Assembly (NCBI GenBank): GCA_032164295.1
Contig: JAJHTX010000006.1
Location: forward strand, 1,488,001-1,552,000
Source of the DNA: Inonotus obliquus
Taxonomy: Eukaryota; Basidiomycota; Agaricomycetes; Hymenochaetales; Hymenochaetaceae
Length of the DNA stretch: 64,000 nt
Reading direction: 5' to 3'
Positions 45,756 through 56,498 of this stretch are shown piece after piece. Each line of letters begins with the position of its first letter. Position 1 is the stretch's first letter. The position numbers and the translations under genes are program-made. The notes below the pieces were generated by a model, which saw only the letters and a list, made by a program, of their open reading frames with translations, did not search any database and had not been told where the DNA came from.

Positions 45756-47421
45756 ATGTCCGCAGGATACATCTGCCAAAAATGCCGACAGCCCTTGCAA
45801 TTGGATGCATCTCTTGCTGACTTGACTCCTTCGTCGTACGATCTCCTTGCCTCTACGCTCGCCTCGCCACCACCTCGGTCGCTTTCATCCGATTCAGACA
45901 AGCTTGACCAACTGCCTTCGCCACCTAACGTCAAGGATACATGGGCACGAGCCATAGGAACTCATACCGAGTGTGAATCCCCAACAGCGCCTACCCTGGG
46001 TCCCAGATCAGTTACTAAACAGTCGCAACGGTCTTTGGTTACTGCGCCGAATGAATCCTTCGTCTTTCTTCGGGACAGCGTCGTTCAGAAGATACCCTCA
46101 TCAGGTACTCCACAGCGTATAGAACGGGCCCCGACTGCGGAAGTCGCTGGTGCCTCACGGAGTCAGAAGCCCCCACAGCAGGCCGCGTCTCCCCTCTCGA
46201 ATAAGCTGAAGTCTACGAATAAACTCTTCACCTTGCTATCAAGTCGGACAGATCTTGACCATCCATTATGCACTGAATGCACGGATGGACTCCTGAAGGC
46301 TCTGGGAGAGCAACTGAAGGACACCATGCGCGAGAGGGATGGGTACGTCGCCTTTGAAAAGGAGCTAAAGAAAGAAAAGCAACGGGAGGAAGAATCGGTG
46401 GAGGAGATTGAACGACGAATTATGAGACTGAAGGAAGAAGAACGGCTAGCAATTGAAGACCTTCGTGAGGCACAAGCAGATAGGGATCAGCTGGAAGAAG
46501 AGCTACGTGCACTAGAACTTGAGGAGAAAGAGCTGGAAGAAGAGGAGACCGAGTACGTAACAAACGTTATTACCGTTGCTAGCTAATTCTGAGACTTGGT
46601 TCAGATTTTGGAAAGCACATAATGCTCATTTAGTTACTGCCGCGGAACAGGTGTCACAACTAGCGTCGCTTCGTGCAGCATATGCCCACGACTCTCTTGT
46701 GCTCGAGAAGCTGGAGAGAACGAACGTTTACAATGATGCGTTCTGTATTGGTCACGATGGTGTCTTTGGAACGATAAATGGCCTGAGACTGGGACGAGTG
46801 AGCGGTGTCCATGTGAGACCTGATTTTCGCGAGTACATGTGGGCGTTGGCTGATTTCCACAACAGGTAGAGTGGGCAGAGATCAATGCGGCATGGGGCCA
46901 AGCTCTCTTGCTTCTGTACACTATTGCGAGAAAACTGGACTTCACGTTTGAGAAGTACTTCAGATGCTAACGGTATTGTCCTTTCCTAATTGGAATACGC
47001 TTTCAGCTACCGCTTAGTACCCATGGGTTCGTTCTCTCGCATTGAGAGGACGACCGGAGACAAAGCTTCATATGAACTCTACGGCTCAGGCGACCTTCAC
47101 ATCGGCAGATTATTGCACAATCGGAGATTCGATTTAGCAATGGTGGCCTTCCTGGACTGTCTTCGCCAACTCATGGATTACGTTAGGGCGCAGGATCGTT
47201 CGGTCGAGTTTCCGCACCAGTACGTTGACAGTTGAGCGCTTGCATGAAAACCATGAACTGATTGATGATTATCTTCCGAATGAAGAGTTGTGAAGGATAA
47301 GATTGGTGACGTATCGATCAAGTTGCAGTTCGGCGTGGAAGAAGCTTGGACTCGTGCTTTGAGGCACGTTCTTCTGGCACTAAAGCTGCTTCTGAAATGG
47401 ACAACCAGCGCCGCGGCGTGA
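45756..47421 (+). CDS. ATG6: Atg6/Vps30/Beclin-1
   Basis: Subunit of the class III phosphatidylinositol 3-kinase complexes that drive autophagosome formation and endosomal sorting. Five exons (45756-46552, 46605-46812, 46866-46954, 47007-47219, 47286-47421) give 480 aa. The N-terminus has CxxC pairs ICQKCRQPL and later CTECTDGLL. A long charged coiled coil (about residues 185-268, rich in Glu/Lys/Leu) leads to the evolutionarily conserved domain: FWKAHNAHL, LERTNVYNDAFCIGHDG, TINGLRLGR, WAEINAAWGQALLLL, then YRLVPMGSFSRIER and ELYGSGDL. The C-terminus carries the membrane-binding aromatic region and ends LLALKLLLKWTTSAAA. Introns are 52-66 nt. The start has an upstream stop in frame. Confidence 0.95.
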
Positions 47422-47822
47422 ATTGTGTGGTCCCAGATCGTTCACTACTCTCACCAACCGGTCCGCTTTTTCCCCATCTATTGTCGTGCCTCGCTCGGGT
47501 CGTAATTTTTGTTCGTTGCTTAGTTCTACTGACCTGTGGTTTACTTTGCCATATTGTATCCATTAATACTGTCTATGTATCTTTATTTTTTATGCCTTCG
47601 GCACGACCTACCGAGGTTATCGGAACGCGTAATAGATAAATTACTTGATGTGGAAGTTTATATTCTCGGACCGCGCCGATCATCCCGCGTGGCTCTCAAA
47701 GTGTACCCGACGGAGTCTTAACGGGATGGCTGACCAACCTGTAATACTACTTCTTACAAATGAACCTCTCTCGTTGACGCCATCTGGCTTGTGTTGACTT
47801 CCAGCCCAGCGTCCTTGCGCCC
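47422..47822. other. intergenic, nothing recognised
   Basis: 401 bp between ATG6 and the glutamate-cysteine ligase, both on the plus strand. No frame with a family. It should hold the ATG6 3' end and the ligase promoter; there is no clear TATA box. Confidence 0.4.
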
Positions 47823-50444
47823 ATGGGTCTCCTCTCTTTGGGAACGCCCCTCTCTTGGGATGAGGCAAGGAAATATGCCGAGCACGTCAGAACACACGGA
47901 ATCACGCAATTTCTTCATACCTGGCACAGAGTCAAAGATAGACATGGGGACGAGCTACTCTGGGGCGATGAGGTGGGCGTCTAGTTCTCCCTCATGAAAT
48001 ATGGACTCAGGGTGCATGCATCTTCGAACAGGTCGAGTATATGGTTGTGGCATTCGATGAGTTGGAGAAAAATGCAAAACTTTCGCTCCGCCAGTCCGAG
48101 ATATTGGCGAAGTTAGGTAGCATTTGTAGCGATCTATCTGAGGAGGCTGGTGAGAAGTGAGTGACAGCGTTGGGCTTTTCACAGCGTAAAGTTCGAATGT
48201 TTGCCACATAGGTTTTCTATTCCAACATTCCATCCTGAATATGGTCGCTATATGCTGGAGTCAACTCCTGGTTCACCGTATACTGGTTCACTATCAGACC
48301 TTATCTCCGTCGAGAGTAACATGCGATATCGGTGAGTGGCATTTCGGGTCGATAGAATAAGATTACTGAAAAGGTCTTCTGTGACTATCCAGTCGGAGCC
48401 TGGCTCGTAAACATCTGAAGGCGCACGAAATTCCTCTTACTTTTACTTCTTTCCCTCGTTTGGGAGCACCTGGTGTCTTTACCGAGCCGTACGCCGACCC
48501 AGCGGACGCAGTCTCTAGTCACAGCTTATTCTTGCCACAGGAGATCACAAACCCACATGCACGTTTCCCGTTAGTTGTCACCTAAATTAGAGATCAAATT
48601 ATTGCTCACACAATCCAGTACTCTTACTGCCAATATCCGAACTCGGAGAGGTTCCAAAGTAGCTATCAATTTGCCTCTGTTCTTTGACGAGAAGACACCG
48701 AGACCATTTATTGATCCAACAATTCCCTGGGATCGGAAAATTTACCCCGAAGATCCGGGTAAGTGTGCCATTTCACGCGTTTGTATCTTTCAGTCTTCTC
48801 ATTTGCTTAAACTTCGGAGAATAGAGGCGAGAAATGGAGCCGCTCTCACAGATCACATTTACATGGATGCAATGGGCTTTGGCATGGGCTGCTGTTGCCT
48901 GCAACTCACTTTCCAGGCGTGCAATGTGCCTGAAGCTCGTAGACTTTACGATGCATTCGTTCCACTGAGTCCTATAATGGTATGTTGCTTGTGTCACGTT
49001 CGTTGTAATTCTTTAATCATATTTATTATGAAGCTTGCATTAACGGCTGCTAGTCCGCTGTATCGTGGTTATATTGCCGATGTGGACTGCAGATGGAACG
49101 TAATCGCTGGGAGCGTCGATGACCGGACGGAAGAGGAACGAGGTCTAAAGGTTCGAGCTCCGTATATTTTCTGAGGTCGACCGTCCTGACGTTCATCTAC
49201 AAGCCGTTGAAAGAAAACAAATACGTCATACCGAAGTCCCGATACGACAGCGTGGATCTTTATATCTCGCAGGATCCTTTGAATCGTCCCGAATATAACG
49301 ATAGCCAGGTTCCCTTCGACGCTGCAATATTTGAGCGTCTGAAGACCTCAGGTGAGCAACCTTCTGAGCAAACCCAATGCATAACCTCACATACGAAAAG
49401 GCGTCGACGAGTTGCTATCCAAGCACATTGCTCATCTATTCATTCGTGACCCTATCGTGATCTTCTCGGAGTTAATTGACCAAGATGACACTACAAGCAT
49501 GGACCATTTCGAGGTGCGTCGTTGTTTCCTGATCTATTATATTAATCATTGAGATACTCGACGCAAAGAATATCCAATCGACCAACTGGCAAACAGTCCG
49601 CTTTAAACCTCCCCCTGCCGGCTCTTCCATTGGATGGCGTGTCGAGTTTAGAAGCATGGAAGTGCAAATGACAGACTTCGAGAATGCTGCGTTCGCAGTC
49701 TTCATTGTCCTCCTGTCACGTGCGATCCTATGTTTTGATCTCAACCTTTATCTTCCAATTACAAAGGTCGACGAGAATATGCAAACGGCTCAGAAACGGG
49801 ATGCGGCCCGCAAAGAGAAGTTCTACTTCCGAAAGAACGTGTTTTCGACCAAATCTCCCTCTGCATCGAGCAGTGCGTCTTCTCAGGACGAGAATGGGAA
49901 TCCGAAACCCAAAGAGAAGAAACTCAGGAACTGTTTCAGTACTCCTCCCCGAGATTACATTGCGGTTGGACCCATCGAGGATGAATATGACCTTATGACA
50001 CTGGATGAGATAATGCTCGGGAAGGTGAGTAACATAGGATCCCATCGGAGCTGTCCCTGATGACTAGTAGGGTGCTGAGTATCCTGGATTGCTGGGTCTT
50101 GTTCGAGCATACCTGGATACGCTCGATATAGATTCTGAAACGAGTAGAAAACTGAACTCATACCTGAAACTCATAGAGCGAAGGTCGAATGGATCACTTC
50201 AGACTGCTGCCACTTGGATACGAAACTTCGTGCGCTCTCATCCTGAGTATAAACTCGACTCTGTTGTCACACAGGATATCAATCTTGATTTACTGACGGC
50301 CGTGGACCAAATGTAAGTAAAAACTGTTCGAATCTTCTGAACCACTGCCACTTACCGGCTCATAGAGAACAGGGTACTCGCAAAGAACCTTCATTCCTAC
50401 CAGACGACTACCGCGGAGGCTCTTCTGATGAAGGTCAATTATAA
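47823..50444 (+). CDS. GSH1: glutamate-cysteine ligase catalytic subunit
   Basis: ATP-dependent ligation of glutamate to cysteine, the first and rate-limiting step of glutathione synthesis, in the cytosol. Twelve exons (47823-47972, 48032-48156, 48212-48331, 48393-48569, 48619-48758, 48825-48979, 49034-49150, 49204-49351, 49401-49513, 49569-50024, 50071-50312, 50366-50444) sum to 2022 nt, 673 aa, the family length. Motifs: [85 protein letters not shown], and [20 protein letters not shown] with the active-site region. The ATG at 47823 is the first giving the family start. Introns are 46-66 nt. Confidence 0.96.
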
Positions 50445-50827
50445 CTACTAGACCCCGTTCTTCCAAGCGCTAGCTCATCGCATTTGAAGGTTGCGTACCC
50501 GGTGCTGAGGGCGGCATACTCTCCAAGAAGGAGCCTATAAGCGCTCCTCCTTCCATCATTTCTCGATTTTGGATATTCATCCGTTCGCTTTTTAGACGAG
50601 TATTTTGGTAGTAATGGCTAGGAATAGTTACGATGAACACAGTCATGTAAAGTATCAAGTCACGATTATCATTGTTTGTATAGAGGACTCTTTCATCACT
50701 CGCTTTTATTGGGAGATTATGTAAATCAATTATAGATGTGTATGTTATTACGTAAATCAGAGATTAGTCAGTTCCGATTGTCACAATCGTCCCGTCTCGA
50801 CCTTCACTTCCGTTTTGCTCATTGGCA
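50445..50827. other. intergenic, nothing recognised
   Basis: 383 bp between the ligase stop and the ATP synthase delta start, same strand. AT-rich with no coding signal; it holds the ligase 3' UTR and the next promoter. Confidence 0.4.
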
Positions 50828-51504
50828 ATGTCGGCGCTCCGACTCTTTTCTTCTGCTGCGCGCAGTGCGCCGCGTTCATCTTTCGCGTTGCAACGTCGGG
50901 GATATGCCGAGGTGGCAGATAAAATAAAGCTTTCTCTTGTGCTACCTCACCAGGTCCGTACTGTCCCGGATGACACTCATGAATTGGGTTGGTTAACGTT
51001 ATGGCTCTCAAGACTATTTTCGCGTCAACGGATGTCGTTCAGGTCAATCTAGCAGCGGCGACTGGTGATATGGGTATTCTCGCCAATCACGTACCGTCAA
51101 TCGAACCTTTGCGTCCTGGAGTCGTAGAGGTGATTGACTCTGGCAACAACAGCCAAAAGTGGTTCGGTACGACGCCTCTTTATCTCCTCAGCTGTCTGAC
51201 TCCCGGCTTGTTGACTTATTTTTCCTCTCCAGTGAGCGGCGGCTTTGCAAATGTGCACCCGAACAACAAGCTCACAATCAATGCTGTGGAGGCAGCTCCT
51301 TTGGACCACTTCTCGCTTGAGGTAAGGCTCAGCTCCTTCGTTCCACAACTCAACGATCTCAACTCCCTGAATGCGCAGGCCATTCGGGCAAATCTTACGG
51401 AAGCACAAAGGATTGCTGCTAGTAGTGGGTCGGAGGAGGACAAGGTGGAGGCTCAAATAGAGATCAGCGTCTACGAGGCGTTGCAGCATGCACTTTCAAA
51501 GTAG
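50828..51504 (+). CDS. ATP16: mitochondrial F1 ATP synthase delta subunit
   Basis: Central-stalk subunit of F1 (homologue of bacterial epsilon). Four exons (50828-50953, 51013-51166, 51233-51321, 51379-51504) give 164 aa. The first 30 residues (FSSAARSAPRSSFALQRRGY) are a classic mitochondrial presequence. The mature part shows IKLSLVLPHQTIFASTDVVQ, GDMGILANHVPSIEPLRPGV, FVSGGFANVHPNNKLTINAV and two C-terminal helices ending SVYEALQHALSK. All phases close. It is the last host gene before the mobile-element nest. Confidence 0.95.
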
Positions 51505-51714
51505 CTGCTCCACCACTACCGGTGTTTCTACAGGAATAGTGCTGGCAAAAATGACTACAACTTAGAAGTGGTGATTCAAGAAACTTTTGTGTGAGATGTG
51601 ATAAACGATTGAGATTTTTCTGCACGTTCGACAGCCCGTGGACCTTACCACGTAAATCTCTTGGATTTGTCCACGATGAAAAACAGCTAGACTGCAGTAT
51701 TCCAGATTCCCACT

Positions 51715-51722
51715 GTATGTAG
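51715..51722. repeat. 8-bp target duplication, left copy
   Basis: GTATGTAG directly abuts the outer inverted-repeat element; the same eight bases follow its right end at 63242-63249. Confidence 0.85.
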
Positions 51723-51825
51723 CACCTGTGGAACCCACGCTAGCTTATGAAATTAGACGGGGGATGTCGGCTCGTGCGCGCTTCTAGTTTGGCCTCATAA
51801 TGAATTTTCCCGTACACTGAGCTTA

Positions 51826-52495
51826 CAGGAAAATACCGGTCCTTTAAACAGTACCGTTCCTTTGAACACCATGACTTTTCTCACTCAATTCTTCACTTAT
51901 CATCTCATAAACATGCATGAACCAAAGGATAGTATGTATCACTGAGTCTGCAAATTTACAAGAAATTTGAGCAAGCTGTTGAGTCTAGAAAAATTATACA
52001 GTGCTGATATTTGGTGAAATTCACAGACCTGAGTCGAAACCAATTCCTCCTGCAATTCCCCCTGTTATTTTACTGTATAGATAACCTGATAATCTAAAAG
52101 TATGCTACATAGTCTACTTTCACTCCAAGTTTCAGGGAGAAACTGCTGCTCAATCAATTAATATTGTAAGAAAATCTCAAGAGTGTGATAGTCAAAATGA
52201 TCGGCGTGCTGACAAAATAAGATATCTCGGCAATTCATTACAACCGGAGTGTGATTGATATTGGCGTGACATTACGTCACAAGGTGTTCAAAGGAGTCGT
52301 TTTCCGTGACAGGGGCCCTTGTTTCTTTCCAGGTCCATATCTATTTTTCCAGCACACCTTCCGGCTTGGAAAAAAATCAGCATGTGTCTCCTATAGTATA
52401 CTCCATGAAAATGTATTTTAATTTCTGAAAAGTTGTGTGTGGAAAGACCTGGGGGCGAGTTTGTAATTGGTGTTTAAAGGAACGGTATTTTTCTG
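51826..52495. mobile_element. nested 670-bp element with TA duplication
   Basis: The left end CAGGAAAATACCGGTCCTTT and the reverse complement of the right end CAGAAAAATACCGTTCCTTT are inverted repeats of about 25 bp. The element is flanked by TA on both sides. The right arm of the outer element keeps the uninterrupted sequence GAGCTTAATACTGC, which proves the borders. There is no coding frame. TA duplication and short TIR fit a Tc1/mariner-type MITE. Confidence 0.85.
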
Positions 52496-52557
52496 TAATA
52501 CTGCATCCTGCGATTTAAAGATTTAAAAAAATTACTATAAGTCGTTATTGCTTATAT

Positions 52558-53388
52558 TGGTGCCTGGCACGGCCTATAAAAAATCCGTGCCACTTTTTCC
52601 CGGGCGGAGTTTCAAATACTTTCCATTTATAGTAGCTTGCGTCGATCTTCATGTCCCACTTTCCGATCCCCCACTAAATCCCTTGAATATGTCGTTCCAC
52701 AGAATTTGAGTTATTTGTCCCTTCCTTTCAACATGAAAAGGCTTTGAATAACTATCTGATGTGAAATATACCAAATCCAAATTGATTGTAGGTGATATTC
52801 AGGCATAATATACATAACTGTTTTCACTTATATTCACGTGATCTATTTTTGGCTTTTTTGCACGACCATATCTTCCTCTGAAAACACTTATAAAACTCCT
52901 TCAAAACTGCTTGGACATGATGTATGTGTGTATTAGAGTGGTTCTGTCAACTACATGCGAAAAAAAATCAACACACTGGTGGAGAGATTAGCATATACAG
53001 TAGACACAGCAGCATATATGCTTCCTAGCTCAATGAATCCAGGCTTTCTTGTCATATTTCTTTCAGATATATAAATCTTAACGAAAAATAAAGATTTTGT
53101 TAAAAAAAATTCTTAAGAAGTGTCATAGTTATTTATATATGTGTCAAAAATCGCCGTATCTTGGAATCTGTTGGACATTTTTTGTAATTTTTCTTACCAC
53201 CTTGTTCAGAGTGTCGAAAAATAATTTTTGGACATTTTCTCAGATTTTTTGTAAAGTTGTGGAAGGGAGGACGGGCCCTCGAATCTCAAAACAAAAAGTG
53301 GAACAGGTGAATCCGTGTCGATCGCCGCTCAGCCATGGAAGGGACCGTGGGAATGTCACGGAAATTACATAGGCCGTGCCAGGTACCA
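52558..53388. mobile_element. nested 831-bp element with 7-bp duplication
   Basis: Ends are TGGTGCCTGGCACGGCCTAT and the inverted ATAGGCCGTGCCAGGTACCA, 20-bp TIRs with one mismatch. CTTATAT lies on both sides (52551-52557, 53389-53395) and once in the right arm at the empty site. The interior is AT-rich and non-coding, so it is non-autonomous. A subterminal CCGTGCC/GGCACGG motif recurs. I cannot name the superfamily. Confidence 0.82.
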
Positions 53389-54325
53389 CTTATATCCTGT
53401 GTGACCAAGCATCTGACACATCACGCGAGTGATCGCCGCTCCATCGCTTGGCGCGCCGAGCTCTCCCATCGTCGCCAAGGGCGCCGATCCCCTCTCCCTT
53501 CCGGACGCCGATCCCCGCCCGCCTGACACATCATCCCCACACCCTGTGCTCATTGTCTCTGACAGTGAGCACGCATATCTCACTCAATTCTTAACGGATT
53601 TTCGTCATTATTTTTTGTAAATTCATGTAAATTCATTTGGAACACATTTGCATTGAAATAAAAATTTTATTCTCAGTAAATGCGTGGGAATTAAGAAATT
53701 ACTGCTAAATTATATGCATACAAGGCTCCATTGACCTCCCCCGACCAGCACAGTCATTTAATCATCTTGAATAATACATAGTAAGTATAAACACTTTCTT
53801 CTTAGTGCCTTAGTGCCTGTACATTGCAGGAATACTTATTATGAATGTATTCAGAAAGTTTTGGCCTCTGAAAATAATTATTAATTTAATTATTGAGAAA
53901 GAACTCAATAATTTCGATGTAATGCATACATGTTTGTTACCGTTTCATTTGTACAGCAACCAAATCTTATCCGATTCTTACCAAACTTTGTACATATGTG
54001 TCTTATGATAATATCTCTTGAATGAATGCTTGATAAAGATATTTGGTGCGCAACAGGTAGAGATATTACATTACGGAGCATCTAGGGCAGTTATTGATTA
54101 TTAACACATGTTGCACCTCAATATATGCTGCAGTGGGTTATATCTTAGATACACATATCTATTCTAAATAGTAACAGCTTCTGAAAACAACTTAGATCAT
54201 AAGAAACGGCTAAGTTCTCATAGAGATATATATTTTTCATGTTAAATAATACATGCAAAGCAGAGACACCCCCCCTAAATTATACACCTCAGTAATTTGC
54301 AAGTAGAACACACCATCTAATACTG

Positions 54326-54330
54326 ATATA
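54326..54330. repeat. 5-bp target duplication of the chromovirus, left
   Basis: ATATA directly precedes the 5' LTR; the same five bases follow the 3' LTR at 62538-62542. Five bases is the size made by Ty3/Gypsy integrases. Confidence 0.85.
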
Positions 54331-54547
54331 TGTTACGACGTCTTCTCTCTTTTCCTCATACGGCCATTCTTTCTATTCGTCGACGCATATTTACTTTCAT
54401 TTTAATCACGTTCCTTACTTAATCCCTACTGGCTTAGCTAATCACAATCTATAACAACTTTATCCCACCATTCCCCTTCTTCCCTTGTTTCTATTTGTCT
54501 TTGTTTATACTGTACAGTTTATGTAAAGCTTTCCCGCGGCGTCTGGG

Positions 54548-54554
54548 TATATAA
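54548..54554 (+). promoter_or_regulatory. LTR TATA box
   Basis: TATATAA inside GGGTATATAAGG. Transcription would start about 30 nt downstream, near 54578-54583, which is just where the sequence complementary to the primer-binding site begins. The 3' LTR has the same box. Confidence 0.7.
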
Positions 54555-54617
54555 GGCTGGACTAGAGAGTGATCGTCTCTTCACTCTCTTGTTCTAGTAC
54601 TATCACCTACGTCGCAG

Positions 54618-54684
54618 GTAAGTCGTATTCCCCTTGTATATTATATAGACGTGCTAAAATCTAGTACTATCACCTACGTCGCAG
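54618..54684 (+). other. candidate intron in the LTR leader
   Basis: GCAG|GTAAGT at the left and GTCGCAG| at the right enclose 67 nt with a branch-like GCTAAAAT, a size and signal set like the host introns. The two 24-bp repeats end exactly at donor and acceptor. Transcript evidence is absent. Confidence 0.4.
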
Positions 54685-54779
54685 ACTACGGTCTTTTGTG
54701 ATTTAGTGGTAGCTCGCTTTCTTGCCCGTCGACGTCTCTGATCTCTGATCGACGTCTCTGACTGCGCAAAGCGTAACAT

Positions 54780-54790
54780 AACAAGAGAGT
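54780..54790 (+). other. primer-binding site, probable self-priming
   Basis: AACAAGAGAGT, one base after the LTR end, is the exact reverse complement of ACTCTCTTGTT at 54583-54593, the predicted first bases of the element RNA. No tRNA 3' end obvious to me fits. Tf1/sushi chromoviruses prime reverse transcription this way. Confidence 0.65.
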
Positions 54791-55147
54791 CTCTTAACTC
54801 GTGTCGTTGTTGTCGACGTTAAAACAACAAACTCGTACGTGTCTCTGACATCCTCCGTTCCACCTCTGTTTCTCTCGTTGTCGACGTTGGTCAGTGGATA
54901 GTCGTCAGACCCCTGAGACGATCGTATACCTATTGTTGGTGAAGTGTCGTCCCACGTCCTTACTCGACGTTTGACTTAGACACCTCTCTCTGACAACGCT
55001 ACCGTCGGTTGTCGCTTGCGGCAAGAAAGCCCAGTAGTGTCTTGCGGATACGTTTCGTTGGAAAGTCGTTTGTCGAAGTGTTGCTGAACCCCCTGAGACG
55101 ACGTGAGAGTTCACGTGCTATCTGAGCGTCGAGTCGATCAACGTTAC

Positions 55148-56498
55148 ATGTCCGGTGTACCACGTTCCCTCCGTGAGTATATCGGGTTTCTCGAGTGTTA
55201 CCCCACCTACGCGATCGTCGGTTATTACCTCGACGATAACGATCATCTTGTTCCTTTCGAAGTCGGAGCTTATTTTGAGGTCGTCGGTCACTTCCATCGC
55301 GCGCTCATTACCTGGGTACCGACCGTCCGCATCTACGAGTTGTGGACGCCTCTAACCCGTCGACGTTGACAAGCTGCCTCTAACACAAGAACAGTTAGCG
55401 GCGCTCCCCTCCAACTCCGTCGTTGACGAGCAAGACAACGTTACAGTCACCGACAAGCAAGGCAGGACTTTCGAATCCTGGTGGTCGCCAACTAGCAAGT
55501 CTTGGGTGTCGTGGGACAACGATGAACACACAAAGACCTTCAGGTGGAAACCGAGAAATCTGTCGCCGCCGACAGCCGCTCCTACTCCGCCCCCCCAATC
55601 TTCCGCTCCCTCGTTGCCGTTTCTACCTTCGACGTCGACCACCTTTGGATTGACACGAACCCCGTCGAACCCTCGAACGACGATGTCATCCCTCACCGCC
55701 GAACAAATCCAGGACTTCGCCACCCTAGTCGCGGCGGCGATGTCTACACAACAGAGACAAGCGCCTAAGTCGTCGACGATGAAAGATCTCGGGATCGCAC
55801 CGCCGACGCCGTTCACAGGAGGAAAAGACTACCTCCGATTCCGTCGAGAATGTTTGGCGTACATCAGCGCCGACGATACTGGCTCGATCTTCGTCAACGA
55901 CAAGAAGAAGATCTCCTTCGTACTGTCGTACATGAAGGAAGGCACAGCGTCGACGTGGGCTCAAAACTACTATGACGGAATAACGAATGACCAGGGTGCG
56001 ATAACGATCGTCGACACCTTTAAGAAATTTCTTGAAAAGATCGACCAGTCCTTTAAGGACCCTGGCGAGAAGGACCGAGCGTACACACGATGGACGGAAA
56101 TGCGCCAAGGAAACGCCGACGCCGGTGTCTTCCTCGCCAATTTTGAGATCGCGATGAGTCAAGCAGGAGTCAAAACAACGGACGTTAACGTCGTACTTCC
56201 GCAGCTAAAGAAAGCCCTTCGTGAAGAAGTAGCAACGGCGATCATTCGTCTCCCGACGAAACCGACGAATTATGACACGATGAAGGGGTACGCCATCATG
56301 TTTGACGCGAACGAGCGCGAAGTCCGCCAACTACGTAACCAGAAGACACCGACGCAACCACTACCGCGTCGACAAGTCCACCCGCCGGCACCACAACAGC
56401 CGGCCCTGTTTGATCCGTCGCGCGGCGATAAAAAGGATGCGACGGGAATTACCTTCGGAGGCCAAGGCGAACCGATGCAGGACATCCTTCGACGGTGA
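55148..56498 (+). CDS. gag: chromovirus Gag, N-terminal and capsid part, frame-broken
   Basis: Two overlapping frames. The first starts at ATG 55148 (MSGVPRSLREY, later YYLDDNDHLVPFEVGAYF) and ends at TGA 55367-55369. The second is open from 55356, has no ATG of its own at the beginning (DKLPLTQEQLAALP) and ends at TGA 56496-56498. Together they look like one Gag: basic-aromatic N-terminal part, a Pro-rich linker, then a retrotransposon capsid domain (PPTPFTGGKDYLRFRRECLA, WTEMRQGNADAGVFLANFE). A +1 shift in the 55352-55366 overlap would join them. Either programmed frameshifting or a one-base change is possible. The zinc knuckle expected after the capsid is missing here and lies at 58239. 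Confidence 0.75.

Larger units (their letters stand above)
51723..53789 (+). repeat. left arm of outer element, interrupted twice
   Basis: Matches the reverse complement of 62682-63241 in three blocks: 51723-51825, 52496-52557 and 53389-53789. The two gaps are exactly the nested elements described below. The loop beyond the arm (53790-54325) is AT-rich and shows no gene. Confidence 0.88.
54331..54778 (+). repeat. 5' LTR
   Basis: Starts TGTTAC and ends GTAACA, a 6-bp inverted terminal repeat with the standard TG...CA. It contains a TATA box at 54548, two copies of a 24-bp motif (CTAGTACTATCACCTACGTC plus GCAG) at 54594-54617 and 54661-54684, and a repeated GACGTCTCTGA motif near the end. Confidence 0.95.

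Noticed and set aside
53429..53620. 63-codon frame present identically in both arms of the outer element
   Set aside because: It has a GTG start, and its identity is explained by arm identity. It is too short and without a domain.
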